Below are positions 22,695 to 34,661 of a DNA stretch of 64,000 nt, piece after piece. Location: positions 1,550,001 to 1,614,000 of the forward strand of contig NC_092310.1 of the NCBI RefSeq assembly GCF_036785885.1, in the 5' to 3' direction. The stretch's first letter is position 1; every line of letters begins with the position of its first letter. This DNA comes from Coffea arabica. Taxonomy: Eukaryota; Streptophyta; Magnoliopsida; Gentianales; Rubiaceae. Both the position numbers and the translations under genes were made by a program. The notes beneath the pieces were generated by a model, which saw only the letters and a program-made list of their open reading frames with translations, did not search any database and was not told the DNA's origin.

Positions 22695-22748
22695 GTCATG
22701 CTCTGAGGAGCTGTCTATAGTAGGAAGGTTCCTATCATAAAGGTATCC

Positions 22749-23369
22749 TTATTGAGACCCCACTTCGTTTGTGTATTTCGGATTGATTTGACCCATAAAT
22801 TAAAAAAATAATAAAATAAAGTTCCAAAACACCTTAGCTCCATACTGCTGAAATTTAGAAGTAGCATTAAGGATTTTCATGAAATAGTCAAATATCTGGA
22901 AATTAGTTGGGAGTAAAGGATCTAACTATTCTGTTTAATCATACAAAAGTTGGCTTCACAACTTGAATTTCATTTTTCTGTCACAAAATCTATGATGCCT
23001 AATTATTTGTGTGTTTTTTCCTTTTAAACTTGCGGAACTACATCCTGCTTCCAGGTGATAAATATTCCAATTAATTGCATGTAAATGGACCACTTCATTT
23101 CCTGTTTATTGTCTGTGTAACTTAGCACGTGGGTGGACTTTTTCTAATTTTTTTGGTATAAATCACAAGTATTCGTTTCCGTTTTACGATTTACGAATAA
23201 TTCTATTCGAATCGAATCAGACCCCTTACGGGAGAAACTCTTATAACATTGTCCTTTCCATTCCCATGAACTTCAAATCTGAGATCTCATGGTTAAGGGA
23301 TATGATAAGCGCAGGGTATGCATATAACAATTAGTTCATCCACAGTCAAGTTTTGTATTTATTAAATTT
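22749..23369. repeat. Duplicated segment, copy 2 (right part)
   Basis: This continues the paralogy with 11,366-11,700 after the foldback insertion (CTTCGTTTGTGTATTTC, AAGTTCCAAAACACCTTAGC, TTGAATTTCATTTTTCTGT). Past about 23,190 it is ordinary intergenic DNA up to the LTR of copy B. Confidence 0.7.
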
Positions 23370-23373
23370 TAAA

Positions 23374-25269
23374 TGCCTCACACGCAATTTTTTGCAAGTA
23401 TACGAGTCGTGATTGAATATAGAGTGTTAAGGGCCTAACCCATTGGGAAGAATATCAATTATCGATGGTTTTCGAAATTAAATCTACACTATAAACATGA
23501 GATAAAAGTAATACAAATAACAATAAAAAAACTCTTAGAGGTACGGAATTCCTAACTACTCTTGTAAATGAAATTACCGGTCAATTGAATGTTATTATCT
23601 TGACTAGTTATGACATAATTTCCTAATGTATGTAAAACCTACTCTCGTAGTGAATCAACTATACTTATAACTAAACCATACTTACTCTCATGGTTATGAA
23701 ATTAACTACAACATCATTTCTTCTAGGAAATTGTATGAAACAAATCACTTAAACCACATAGGTGCTCCTCTACTCTCGTGAGTGAACTTCCCTAGATTTA
23801 TCACTTCCTTGAACTAGTGCTAAATCCCAATTCTCATTGCAAACTTAACACCTTAAAATTATCACAATTAATGGTCAGTTAATCATGATTAGAAAAGCAA
23901 AAGTGATAAATAACTTGCTTAACATAATATCACCAAATAATCAAGTAAATATCATTAACAAGATATATAAAGTTCATTCATAACTCTAGGCATAAACTTT
24001 AACAAAACATATTGAAACACAAATCCAAACTTGTATAATAACTAAACGTGAAATCAGATACAAGAGAGAAAGTAGTAGAAGAGATATTACCCGTATCACA
24101 TTGTATCAAACTCTCCACCTTACTCATTAATCCTCATCCAAGTTTAACTACAAGTACAAGAAAGATAAACTATACTAACTATATAATCTATCCTAACTAA
24201 TAAACTGAGGAAATTCTAGTAAAGACTACATTTTTGTGGAGTTTCTCTAACCTCCCAAAGTTGTCTCAAATGCTCTCCAAAGGCCTCTATTTATAGAGAA
24301 TTCAAGATCCAAATGAGTTGTTTCTAGTTGACAAAGTTGGCTCTTGAAACTCCCAAAAGTTGTTTCTACAAGATTCTATACTTGTTTGCTCATATCTAGT
24401 CGGAATTCTTGTAGAAAAGTTAGTCAAAAAACTTGTATGAATAAGAGTACAAATTGTAAAACATGTTGCAGCTACAATTGAAGAATACGCGGGCTTTAAA
24501 AAGTGCCCTTGGTTATTGACTCCCCCCCCCCCCCGGGTTTTGCCTTGTTGCAAGTTTGCTCATTTTTTGTCAATCTTCAACTTGGCTCTATTTTTTCACT
24601 AACTTTAACTGATATTTTATTAATAATGGAGGCTAAACTAACTCTTACACAAAACATGAAAGTTGTATCTTTTGAGTTAGCTTTCTAATGCCTTAAGAAT
24701 TATCCAATTTGGAGTTCTGTAGACTAATATATGACCAAAATACTCATGACTAGTCAAAACTCTATTTCAGCTTTCAACAACAAAATTGTACTTCTGTATT
24801 TTGACATTTTGACTAGGAAAACTAATAAAATGATTTTGTTGTCTGCATAAGAAATGTAGAAATATGTGTTAGCTTCAAAATAGCATAAGAATCACTTCAA
24901 TGCGATGGTTGTAACTCAAGATATAGCTGAAATACCAAAAGGTGTCAAAGATGGAAAACTCCCTTTCTTTATTCTTAATTGCATTTCCTCTTTTGAGTAT
25001 TTGGCACTTCATATTTTCTTTAAAACCTTTCAAATCATCAAAAATCATCCAATTATATTCTCAACTCACTCTATTCAATGATTGAATCCTTAAACCTACA
25101 ATAATATGAAATTTTCACCGTTAAAATCTATAGAAATGTAATTTTTGACACTTAAACCACAAAATGCATATCTTCACTAGAAACTTAGTTAATTAGCTAT
25201 AAAAATGGATAAAACACACCAAAAATAAATATAAAATACATTTAAATCACACAAAATATGCACTTGTCA
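23374..25269 (-). repeat. 3' LTR of copy B
   Basis: This aligns with the LTRs of copy C through shared blocks such as GCAAGTATAC, CTTGAACTAGTGCTAAAT and TTAATCATGATT. It ends with CACTTGTCA where copy C ends CACTTATCA. The outer boundary near 23,374 (TGCCTCACAC) is my estimate; with no second LTR there is no target duplication to confirm it. A run of 13 C lies at 24,522-24,534. Confidence 0.65.
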
Positions 25270-26929
25270 AATTCTCCCACACTTTAACCATTGCTTGTCC
25301 TCAAACAATTAAGAAATACAAACCAATAATGATCAAAAACTTTGAAATTAAACATATGTACACAATTCAACTTCATTTCCTCAAAACAAGGTAAATGACC
25401 ATTGTGCAATCATCCAATTAAGTTCAAGTACTCATAATATCAAATAAAGTAGAGTTAATTCTACCATAATTTTAACTAATTCAATTTAATTTCTCATCTT
25501 TCCCAATTTCACAAGCGAGTTATATGGTTAATAAAAATGCTTTCTAAACTCATGATCATCTCTCTTCTCAAGTTCAACGAGGGATTTTATTCATATAATA
25601 TAGTTAAATATTACTTAAGTTGTGAAAGTGTCTTTTGACATGAAAATTGATATTTTTACATAAAAATCACCAGTTACTCAACACTTCGCATCGTCAAGTT
25701 GCATCGCATACTCTTGATTCAAGTACCGTTTTATGCAAAAATCGATATTTTTTTATGAAAACTCCCGGTTACTAAGTACAAGAACCATTGGAGTAGAACA
25801 GCTCTTATTTTTTCTTTTTTTTTCTTCTTTTTTTCAAAGCAAAGATAATAATCATTCCCTCAAAAGAATAATCATGTAAAGAGTATTGGAATTATTGACC
25901 ATATTTATCACATTACTTTGTAAATTCAAGCAAACAGAAGAAATTTCGTTGAACATGCAAAATTTAGGCACAATTATCTCCACTTTTCAAGATATACTTT
26001 CTTACAAATATACAAATTGCAATAACATAATAGTCATTTTCAAGTTAAAATAGAAAAGAAGTTTTCAAATCACATTTATTTATTTCAAAAATAGAAGGAA
26101 TTTAAGTTACTAATGATGTGGAACTTGTTACCCCTTGGATAAAATTGAAAAATTTTGAAACATTTCAGGGCAATTTTGTAATTTTGGGCAAGATTTTGAA
26201 AAAGTTTTGGTAGAGAGTTTCTCCTTATAAATGAACAAAACTCCCTGCCAGCAATCCAAGATTGACAACATTCAAGTGCAATTCATATTCCAAATTTCAA
26301 ATTCAAGCAATACAAGAACAAGTACCACACATAACACAAGTTTTCCTCCCTCACGCTTAAAATACACATTGTTCTCAATGTGTAGGGAAAGAAAAATAAC
26401 AAAAGATAGAAAGAAGTACTCTCCAATACAATGGCTAAGATCCAGATCAACCATGACATGCAAACCTTCACAAAACACTTAAACAATGACTAAAACTGCC
26501 AAAAGATCAAAGTCAAAAGAAAAAGTTAACGTCACCCTACATAACAAAAGAAAAGAAAAGCTAAAAGAACATAGAAACAAAGCAAAATGACAACTCAAGA
26601 TACTGGCCCAACACATCCGTCACTAGCACTAACGGATCCTCAACTATCACCACTAGCTCCAAAAGTAGTGTGAGGTGGAGGAGTGATGCCTAAATGATCC
26701 TGCATACAACGTATCCGAACATTATAGATATCCAGGTGAGTATCGATCCAACCAAGCTGTTCAATGACTTGAGTCTGATAGCAGTCTAGAATGTCGAAAA
26801 GGCGCTGCCAGTTGGAACATGGTGGAGGGGGAGGTGGTGGTGCTGGTGGTGGGGCAGAAGTACATGACCCGGTAGAAGTGGAGGGACCGGCTTCACTTTA
26901 CTCAGTGTGATCAGCTCGTCGTGATCTCT

Positions 26930-27880
26930 CTCTCTATGGGTGAGCGAAATTATCTGTAGGAATGCCTATGCCAGTAAGAATAGCAACATTTAACTCCTCC
27001 ATTGGTCGCACCAAAACTCATGAGATGCCCTCTATATTTACATCTTCCCTCTTGAAAATTAAGGATAGAAGACGTAGAAACTCCATTTGATAGGAAGTCG
27101 CACTCCTTCGAGCGGTCGTCCTTATGGTACTAATGATTATAATTGGAAGTGGGATGTGAGTATAAAGAGAATCCCGATTATGGAACATGTGATCCAAGAA
27201 ATAGATATCGCTATGTCGAACCTCCCCTTGGCCATTCTTCTAGAAAATCACATTATGCGCCATGACATAGATAATAAGGCGGTTTCGATAGTCGAACAAT
27301 TGCACAAAGATGGCCTTTTTTGTAGATGAACGAAATGGTTGGTATTATAGACCAAACCTCGTCATAGCATGTGAAGGGTCCCAATTCTTGTTTGACGAAG
27401 TAAATCCCTTCTTTAAATCAATGACCGATCCTTGATTATTCCACTCCAGAATTCGAGCAATTGTGACTCTAGTGATGATCAATTGTCTACCTTGAACAAA
27501 AGATTAGATTTCTTCTCCACCCTTCTTATCGTCAATGTTGGCATAGAATTCTCGGACCAAATCTGAATATATGTGGAAAGGAAGAGAAAGAATAGGCTCC
27601 CATCCCAATAGCTTAAAAGCTTCCGTAATGCGATTATATCAATATCCGAAACTATGTGCAGATCGTAGATAAATTTCATGTGCTCGCACTCCCCAAACCA
27701 ATCTTGATTATCTTTGGATGTGAATCATTCGACATCACAGTTCGAAAGTGGTGGTCGCCTAGATGACTTTGTTCGTGATCTCCTTTGTTGAGACACTGAA
27801 AATGGTGTCCTCTCGACACTTTCCTCAGTAGAACATTCACGAATAACAGCTCGGTTTTTTCTTACCATGTGTCTAAACAA
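26930..27880 (-). pseudogene. Plant transposon-protein ORF relic (copy B)
   Basis: Read across frames on the minus strand, segments such as LVREFYANIDDKK, LFDYRNRLIIYVMAHNVIF and SDIYFLDHMFHN align with the 445-residue ORF of copy C (LVREFYANVEDKK and SDIYFLDKMEH). Several stops and shifts break it. Short open frames in this area are pieces of it. Confidence 0.7.
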
Positions 27881-29642
27881 ATCATTAACCTTCTCATACG
27901 CCAAGTTAAAATATCACACTCACACACCATACAAGAATTAATTCCTATAAAACACATAAAAGAAGAATCTTTCCACTTATTGTAATCGTAAACATTTTAT
28001 AGAATTATTATTCATGTATAGGAATTAAAATTAACTCAAACAATCACAAATTCACATCTTCATGTCATAAAGAATCAATTAAATATTCAACAATATGCAA
28101 TATTATAACATGAGAGACATGACATTAAAATTGTCAAAAATTTATCAAAAATTATCAAAATCACCAATTTATTAAAATAGACAACAAATATGTTCTAATT
28201 AATGAAATTGGCAATAACCAAGTTTATAGCAAATATTAATTAGCAACAATAATTCACATTTAGGTATAAACATGATTAAGCAAAAATTATTTCAAAATCA
28301 CTAAATTTATCAAAATTACTCTCTATACACAATGTACATGCTAGAATATCATCAAGCAACCATTTTTAGTCATAAATATCAATCAAAATGGCTCAAATAA
28401 CAATCCAAACTACTTTTTCAATTTTATCCAAATATAGCAAATTTAAAATTTTAACAACTAGTAAAGCATCAAATTGCTACATTTGAACATGTAAACATCC
28501 TCAATCAACCTTAATAAGCATATTGGAGGCCAAAAATATCAATAAATATCATCAAAATTTTGAAATTAGAAGATGTCAGAAAACTCAAAAAATTGAAAAA
28601 TAAAAACTTCTAAAATACAAAGATTTGATCAAGAAACTTACCTCAATCAAGTAGAAGAATGTTTGGTGATGAAGATTATGCAAAAAATCCTATGAAACAC
28701 CCTCTAATTGACTTCCAATTGAGAAATTTAAGAACTATGAACCCTAACCTTCAATTTCTTTAAAACCAATTTTTTTGGTATGTTTCTTGCATTTCAATCG
28801 GTTAAAAAAAACTCTATAAAGGTCAAATGATGTTTGGTTGATGATTTCTTATGACGAAATGGAGTAATATTGATGATTTGTGAAGTGTGCATGTTTTGGT
28901 GTGAAAAACGTGGGTTTGAGAAAGGAGGAAGAAGGAGAACAAAGGCTATGTTTTCTATTTTTAAAAGGAGAAGAAAATGCGATGAGAGGGGGTAAAATGT
29001 GACCCTGATCGTATTTTAGTAGGTCCGTTTTCTAGTTGTAACTTGCAGAACCGAATACGTAGGTGAAGAAAATGCTGCCCTAGTCGCGTTTTCTAGCCCG
29101 CATTTCATTTTTGTTTGCAATTTTTCATCAGGTTTATAATGCGAGACTTGCTGCATTTTAGCGCGTGTTTTATGAAAAATGTTTGAAAAACAAGTAAAAC
29201 TTGATCCTAAAATGTGGGGGTGGTCCTCATTTTCATGAGTGCATTTTGCAATTCTGCAATTTTAGTGCAGAAATTCTGCGATTTTATAAAAATTACACAC
29301 TTAACCCCTATTTTCTAGAATACATCTTAGATCATTCCTTTGTTAAAATAACCAATACATGCACATGTAAAATGATCTAAGCATGTATTCTAACCTCCTT
29401 TAACACTTCAAAAATCTCAATTACTCAAAATGAGATATTGAGATCATTGATCAAACTTCACCTTTTCACCTTATTTGCCCACCTTTGCTTCTATTTTCCA
29501 AACTTACAAAAGAAAAATAACAAAATAACTTAAACATATAATTGAAACATAAAATCACACCAAATTAACATAAATTATCAAAACATTGGGTTGCCTCTCA
29601 ATTAGTGTTTTTGTTTATAGTCGTTGGCCCGACTATATAACC

Positions 29643-30715
29643 TCATTTTTCAAGGAGGTTTGTTAATGAATAATCTACCATTAGAAGATGAGGTGGATCA
29701 ACAAAAGGCGGTTTGATAGTAAAAGCCACATATTCTAATGATATGAGAAATGGAAGAGGCTTACTTATCTCAAGTGATTCATAGATATTACCTTGAATGT
29801 GTGTCACTTGATTATTCATCAAAGGAGTGTCCGCATGACTTTCTTGGGTGACTATGACCTTAGAACCTTCACTCTTAACACAGTCCCCAAGAGTGGTTAT
29901 ATATGAAATATTCATGCTTGTCTCTTGAGGTTCAAACTTCATTCCAAAGGCATTATCATGTGAAATGGACTTTTCCTCATTGAAATACACATTATATGCA
30001 TCATTTGATCAAAATGTAATCCATTTTCACATGCAACATTCCCACCATTCATGCTAGGGTCATTTTGCATATCATTAGAAGAAATAACTTCACACAAAAT
30101 ATGTAATTGTTCTTGTATTCTACCAAAGTGAGAAGTCAATTCATCTAATCTTTCTTCAACCCTATCAAAACGATCGGAGGTTGCATTGGCTAGTTTTTGT
30201 ATAACTAAATCAAATTGATTAGACGATTTTTCCATGGTTAGCTCCCAAGATGACTTTGATTCAAGTTGGACATACTCGGATTTGTAATCATAAAAACATG
30301 GTAAATCATTATATGCACATTGATTATCCGAACTGTAAGTACAAGAATTTTCTCAATTAGTATCATATTGATCAAAATAAGGATTGCAATGCCCAAATTC
30401 ATCACAATAATCCACTTTTTGTACTTGCATACATATATGAGTAGCTTGATAATCTCCACACAAGTCACAAATCATATGATAAGAATTAAAAACATTAACA
30501 CTCCTCTTTTACTCAAGTGAATATGTAATGGTGTTCAAATAAACTTTTAATGTTATAAAATCTAATTTAACCTTTAAATTCCTTAAAACATCTTCAGAAT
30601 ACATTTTCGCGGTAAGTTGTTGGTTACCTCTATTCATGGAGCTTTGCATATGGTAATAATCCATTGCTGATTTTCCACTTCTCATGCATTATCCGCCAAA
30701 GTTTACTACTCTCCT
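29643..30715 (-). pseudogene. Gag-like ORF relic (copy B)
   Basis: Across two frames this reads ICDLCGDYQATHICMQ, a zinc-knuckle-like motif in which the His of copy C (CDLCGGYHATSTC) has become Gln. It is followed by ESKSSWELTMEK, LANATSDRFDRVEERLDEL and NDPSMNGGNVACENGL. These align in order with the 360-residue ORF of copy C. Frameshifts near 30,235 and 29,960 and an internal stop inactivate it. Confidence 0.75.
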
Positions 30716-30850
30716 TGAACCCCTAAACATGCTTTTAAAGTAATTCAAAAACGAGTTTAGCCAAGAAGAATAGGTTAAAAGACACAAACCAAAAACAAAC
30801 AAATGACTCATACACCAACATCGGATTATTTGTAAAAGTTATTACCATTA

Positions 30851-31490
30851 TAACATACCTCATCGCTAATTTTATCATACACCAACATCTAAATTAAGTT
30901 TAAGCTTTGGCATTTATAACATATATACTTCATTGCTCAAGTTTAACTACTATTATACACAAAAGTGAAATTAAGTTGACTAATTTTTACAAAATTTGCC
31001 GTAAACTTGACAAGTTTTTCACCATTCAAAAGTTGTGCAAAATTGAAATTAGAACATCTACTTTACAATCAGATAATGTTAGACAGTCATGAAAAACATT
31101 ACATCAGATTCTCGCCAAAAAAAAAAAAGCAAAAAACACTACATCATAGATCATATTGGACGTTCATCACCTACTTGACCAGCAGTGAGCTAGCCTTGAA
31201 TAGTAATTTGATTGGCATAACAAAGTATCTATCTGCGATACTTCTTAAGGGTAAAACAAAATGCGCATGGGCAGTCCTAAAAACAGGAACACCAGCTGCC
31301 ACAACGAGGCAATGCAAAGTTACATATTAGTAGCATGCAGTACATTCTTATAGGTGTCCAAGACAAGTGAAAAGGACACAAGTCTGTTGAGCAGAATACA
31401 AAAAGAAAAAGGAAATAATCTTCCTTCGCTCTTCAGTCCAAAAATTCGCCCACTCAGCTTCTCTAACTTAGTAGAAAACCAGTATACTAG
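30851..31490. other. Intergenic DNA before copy C
   Basis: No gene is supported. It is the target region of the copy C insertion; the last five bases (31,491-31,495) are the target duplication. Confidence 0.4.
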
Positions 31491-31495
31491 CTTAT

Positions 31496-33274
31496 TGACG
31501 GGTATTTTATATACGTGCAAGTTAAAAAAACCGAATTACACCCGTTCACTGCAAGTATATAGATCAACTAGTAGTTTAGGGTATATATCGGGTCGATCCC
31601 ACAGGGAAGAGTGAACAATTACCGGTATTACTAAAGCTTCTCTATTATTTAGACTATCAATGAATTTTAACAAGTAAAACCTACTGAACTTATGCAAGAA
31701 ATAACAAATGAAAGCTCCTTAGGTTGTGGTATCCCCAACTACTCATGCAAGTGCTATTTTTGGATCATTGAATACTACATCTAGGCTAGTTATGGTGTAA
31801 TTTCCTTAAACATGTGAAACCTACTTTCGTAGTGAATCAACTATACTCATAACTAATCCATACCTATTTTCATGGTTATGAAATTAGCTACAAGTTCATT
31901 TCTTCAATGAAATTACATGAAATGAATCACTAAAAACCACATAAGTGCACTTCTACTTTCGTGAGTGTACTCCCTATGTTTAGCACTTCTTGAACTAGTG
32001 TTAAATCTCAATTTTCATTGCAGAAACAACACCTTAGATAATCACAATCAATGGTACCAGATTAATCATGATTTAAGAAGCCAAAGTGCTAAATAACTTG
32101 CTCAAATCATAGCAGTCAAATAACCAAATAATAAACACTAACAATCATAGAAAGTTCAACCAAACCCAAGGCTTAAACTTTAAACACATATATTGAACAC
32201 AAAATCCAGAACTTGTATATTAACTAAACTTGGAATCAAATACAAAAGATAAAGAGTTTGGAAGGAATACAACCCTTGTTACATGAGCTTTCTTCCTTGC
32301 CTTCTTCATCCTCCATCTTCATCATAATCTAGATAATAAACAAGAATGGAAAAGCTACACTACTCTATACTAAGCTAAACTAATGCTAGGGAGATGAAAG
32401 AGCTACATTTCTGCAGTTTCAAGCTTTCTCCCGTAGCTCACTCTCTATTTTTCTGCTATGGACTCCAATCTCCTCTCTGTTGCAATGAATTTGGCTCTTT
32501 AATGATGAAAGGTGGTCAAGAAATGAGGATTACATCTCCCTTTTACAGATGGGAATGTTTCTCACATGTCTAGCATCCCATGTGAGTTGGTGGAGGTGAA
32601 ATTGAGTTTTCCGCGTAAAAAGCAGACCTCTCTGACCACAATCCGGCCAGAAATCCGGCCACAAATCCGGCCAAATTCCGGCCGGATTGCTACAGTGACC
32701 ATTTGGTCACTTCTGGTTCAATTTCCAGCTCTGCTCCGATTTTACATCAACTTCCACCGAACTTTTCTTGATGATAAAAGCTGATTTAGCTCTTGACCAA
32801 AACATGAAACTTGTAGCTCTTTGAGTTAGCTTTCCAATGCATCAAGAATCACCTCATTTGGATCTGTGTAGGCTGAGAAATGACCGAAATACCCTTACCT
32901 GCTCATTGCCCTGTTCCAGTTTCGACCAGTAGAAATTTGCTATTGTAATTCGGCATTTTGACCTGGAAAACCTTCAAACTGGATTTAGATATCTTCACCA
33001 AAGTTGTAGATCTATCTCTTATCTTCAAATGGGTTTAAGAATCATCCCAATCCGATCATTGTAACTCAAGTTATAGCCGAAATACGAAAATGTGTCAAAA
33101 CTGTCAAAATACACAAAATCCAAGTAAAAAGTGATAAAAACCTCATTTAATTGAACAAAAGCATTTTATACCAATTATAGCCAAAATGAATCATTTTCTT
33201 CCAATAATATACCCAAAGTGACTAAAAATAATATAAAATATCATACAATTATTACGTAAATTAGTCACTTATCA
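31496..33274 (-). repeat. 3' LTR of copy C
   Basis: This is the left LTR in window coordinates, TG...CA bounded. It contains a block of CCGGCC/GGCCGG words at 32,640-32,690 (AATCCGGCCAGAAATCCGGC) that recurs in the internal region. It is near-identical to 39,133-40,911. Confidence 0.95.
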
Positions 33275-33314
33275 AACTCCCCCACACTTGAATCATTGCT
33301 TGTCCTCAAGCAAT
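33275..33314 (-). promoter_or_regulatory. Polypurine tract plus stem-loop
   Basis: On the minus strand AAGTGTGGGGGAGTT abuts the 3' LTR and is the expected start site of plus-strand DNA synthesis. Next to it, ATTGCTTG (33,295-33,302) and CAAGCAAT (33,307-33,314) form a perfect 8 bp stem around a TCCT loop (plus-strand letters). Confidence 0.8.
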
Positions 33315-34387
33315 CCATACATAATCAACTACAATGATTCAAGAGGTGAAATAATATATGCACTTTGTCCAATTTAATTCCTCAAGACTTGGAAAATAAT
33401 CATTATACAATTATTCAATTTACACTAAATACTCATAATATCAAGTAAAGGAAAGATAATTATACCCTAAATTCAACAAGTTAAACTTAATCTCTTACCC
33501 TAACCTAATTTCACAAATAAGCAAATCACATAGTCAATTTATAGCTTTCCTCCTCCTATAATCATCTTTTTCTCAAAATTCTATAACTAAGAGGGATTTA
33601 TTCACACAAATCTTACTTAAATAGTGAGAATGCCTTTTTACGCGAAAATCGACACTTTTAGGTGAAGATCCCCGGTTACTCAACATTTCACTTATTCAAG
33701 TTGCTATGCATACTCTTAATTCAAGTATCTTTTTACGCGAATGTCGACATTTGTAGATGCCAACCCCCGGTTACTCGGTACGAGAATCATTGGAGTAGAA
33801 CTCTTTTTATTTACTTTCTTTTCTTTTCTTTTTTTTTCATTTGTTTATTTTTTTCTCTTTTTTTTCTTTATTTTTTTCTCATAAAAAATATATAGAAATA
33901 ATCAAAGGAGGAGTATAACCTTTATCGACTATATCAATCACTTACTTGGAAAATTAAGTAAAGAGAAGAAATCTCATTAAACATGTAAAATTATAGGCAT
34001 AATTTTCCTTACTTTACCAAATATACTTTCTAAAATGTAAAAATTCTAATTGCATAATACTATTTCCAAGTTAAATGAGGACTAAACCTTCCAAAATACA
34101 TATAACATTTCAACAATTGGAAGAATTTAAACATTTAAAGTTGGAACAAATTAGCCCTTTGAAAATGCAAAAATTTGAAAAACTTTTGGGCCATAGTGAA
34201 ATATTGGAAAATATTTTAGAAAAATTTTGACAGAGTTTCCCCTTATAAATGGACGAAACTCCCTGCCAACAAACCCAATTTCAATAAATTTATCCACATG
34301 GCAAATAATTCACACACAATTCCAACATTTCTAAGCATTCATATCCACAATCATCACATGGCAAGTAAATGCAAGTTCAATATTTTC

Positions 34388-34424
34388 CTCCCCCACACTT
34401 AAACTTCACATTGTCCTCAATGTG
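34388..34424 (-). repeat. Second polypurine-like tract and stem-loop
   Basis: CTCCCCCACACTTAAA, then CACATTG-TCCT-CAATGTG (34,407-34,424, plus-strand letters), repeats the layout of 33,275-33,314 with a different stem sequence but the same TCCT loop. Counterparts lie at 26,345-26,383 (copy B) and 3,805-3,840 (copy A). Confidence 0.7.
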
Positions 34425-34661
34425 AGAAAAGGAAAATAAATAAAGAGTAAAAGAAAATACTGCTCAATTGAACTTGCGTAATCAGAATCCATGGCCAAGT
34501 GACGAATTTCCAACCATAAGAAGTCTGAAAACATAGATGAAGATCACTTGGATTAGTTCACACAAAAGAAATACTGAAAACCACTAAAAATTAAACATCA
34601 CAAATACTACAGAAAATAAAAGAAAAACTAGTGGCAATGTCACTAGGTGACGAGCACTCCC

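Larger units (their letters stand above)
17934..22748. mobile_element. Foldback MULE-like element, nested host
   Basis: Inverted arms of about 850 bp run 17,934-18,780 and 21,127-22,748 (the right arm after subtracting a nested insert). The ends are GGAATCTTTATGGTAGGAAG and, on the minus strand, GGATACCTTTATGATAGGAA. The 10 bp flank TTATTGAGAC is duplicated at 17,924-17,933 and 22,749-22,758. The paralogous segment at 11,360-11,375 has TTATTGAGAC once, a natural empty site. Between the arms lie two tandem ~500 bp palindromes. Without nested insertions the element is about 2.7 kb. It has no coding capacity. A long-TIR foldback with a 9-10 bp duplication fits the Mutator group best, but that class call is inference. 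Confidence 0.85.
23374..30850 (-). mobile_element. Old LTR retrotransposon (copy B), 5'-truncated
   Basis: On the minus strand the order is a gag-like relic (about 30,715-29,643), a spacer, a plant transposon-protein relic (about 27,880-26,930), a polypurine tract (25,270-25,286) and a 3' LTR of ~1.9 kb ending at 25,269. The 5' LTR and primer site are missing; similarity to copy C fades near 30,850. Coding parts have many frameshifts and stops, so the insertion is much older than copy C. No reverse transcriptase or integrase is visible. Confidence 0.75.

Noticed and set aside
24522..24534. Run of 13 C bases
   Set aside because: Unusual, but more likely a homopolymer expansion or sequencing artefact within an old LTR than a functional signal.
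26231..26486. Small frames on both strands near the second stem-loop of copy B
   Set aside because: They lie in the non-coding 3' part of the element and are not conserved in copy C.
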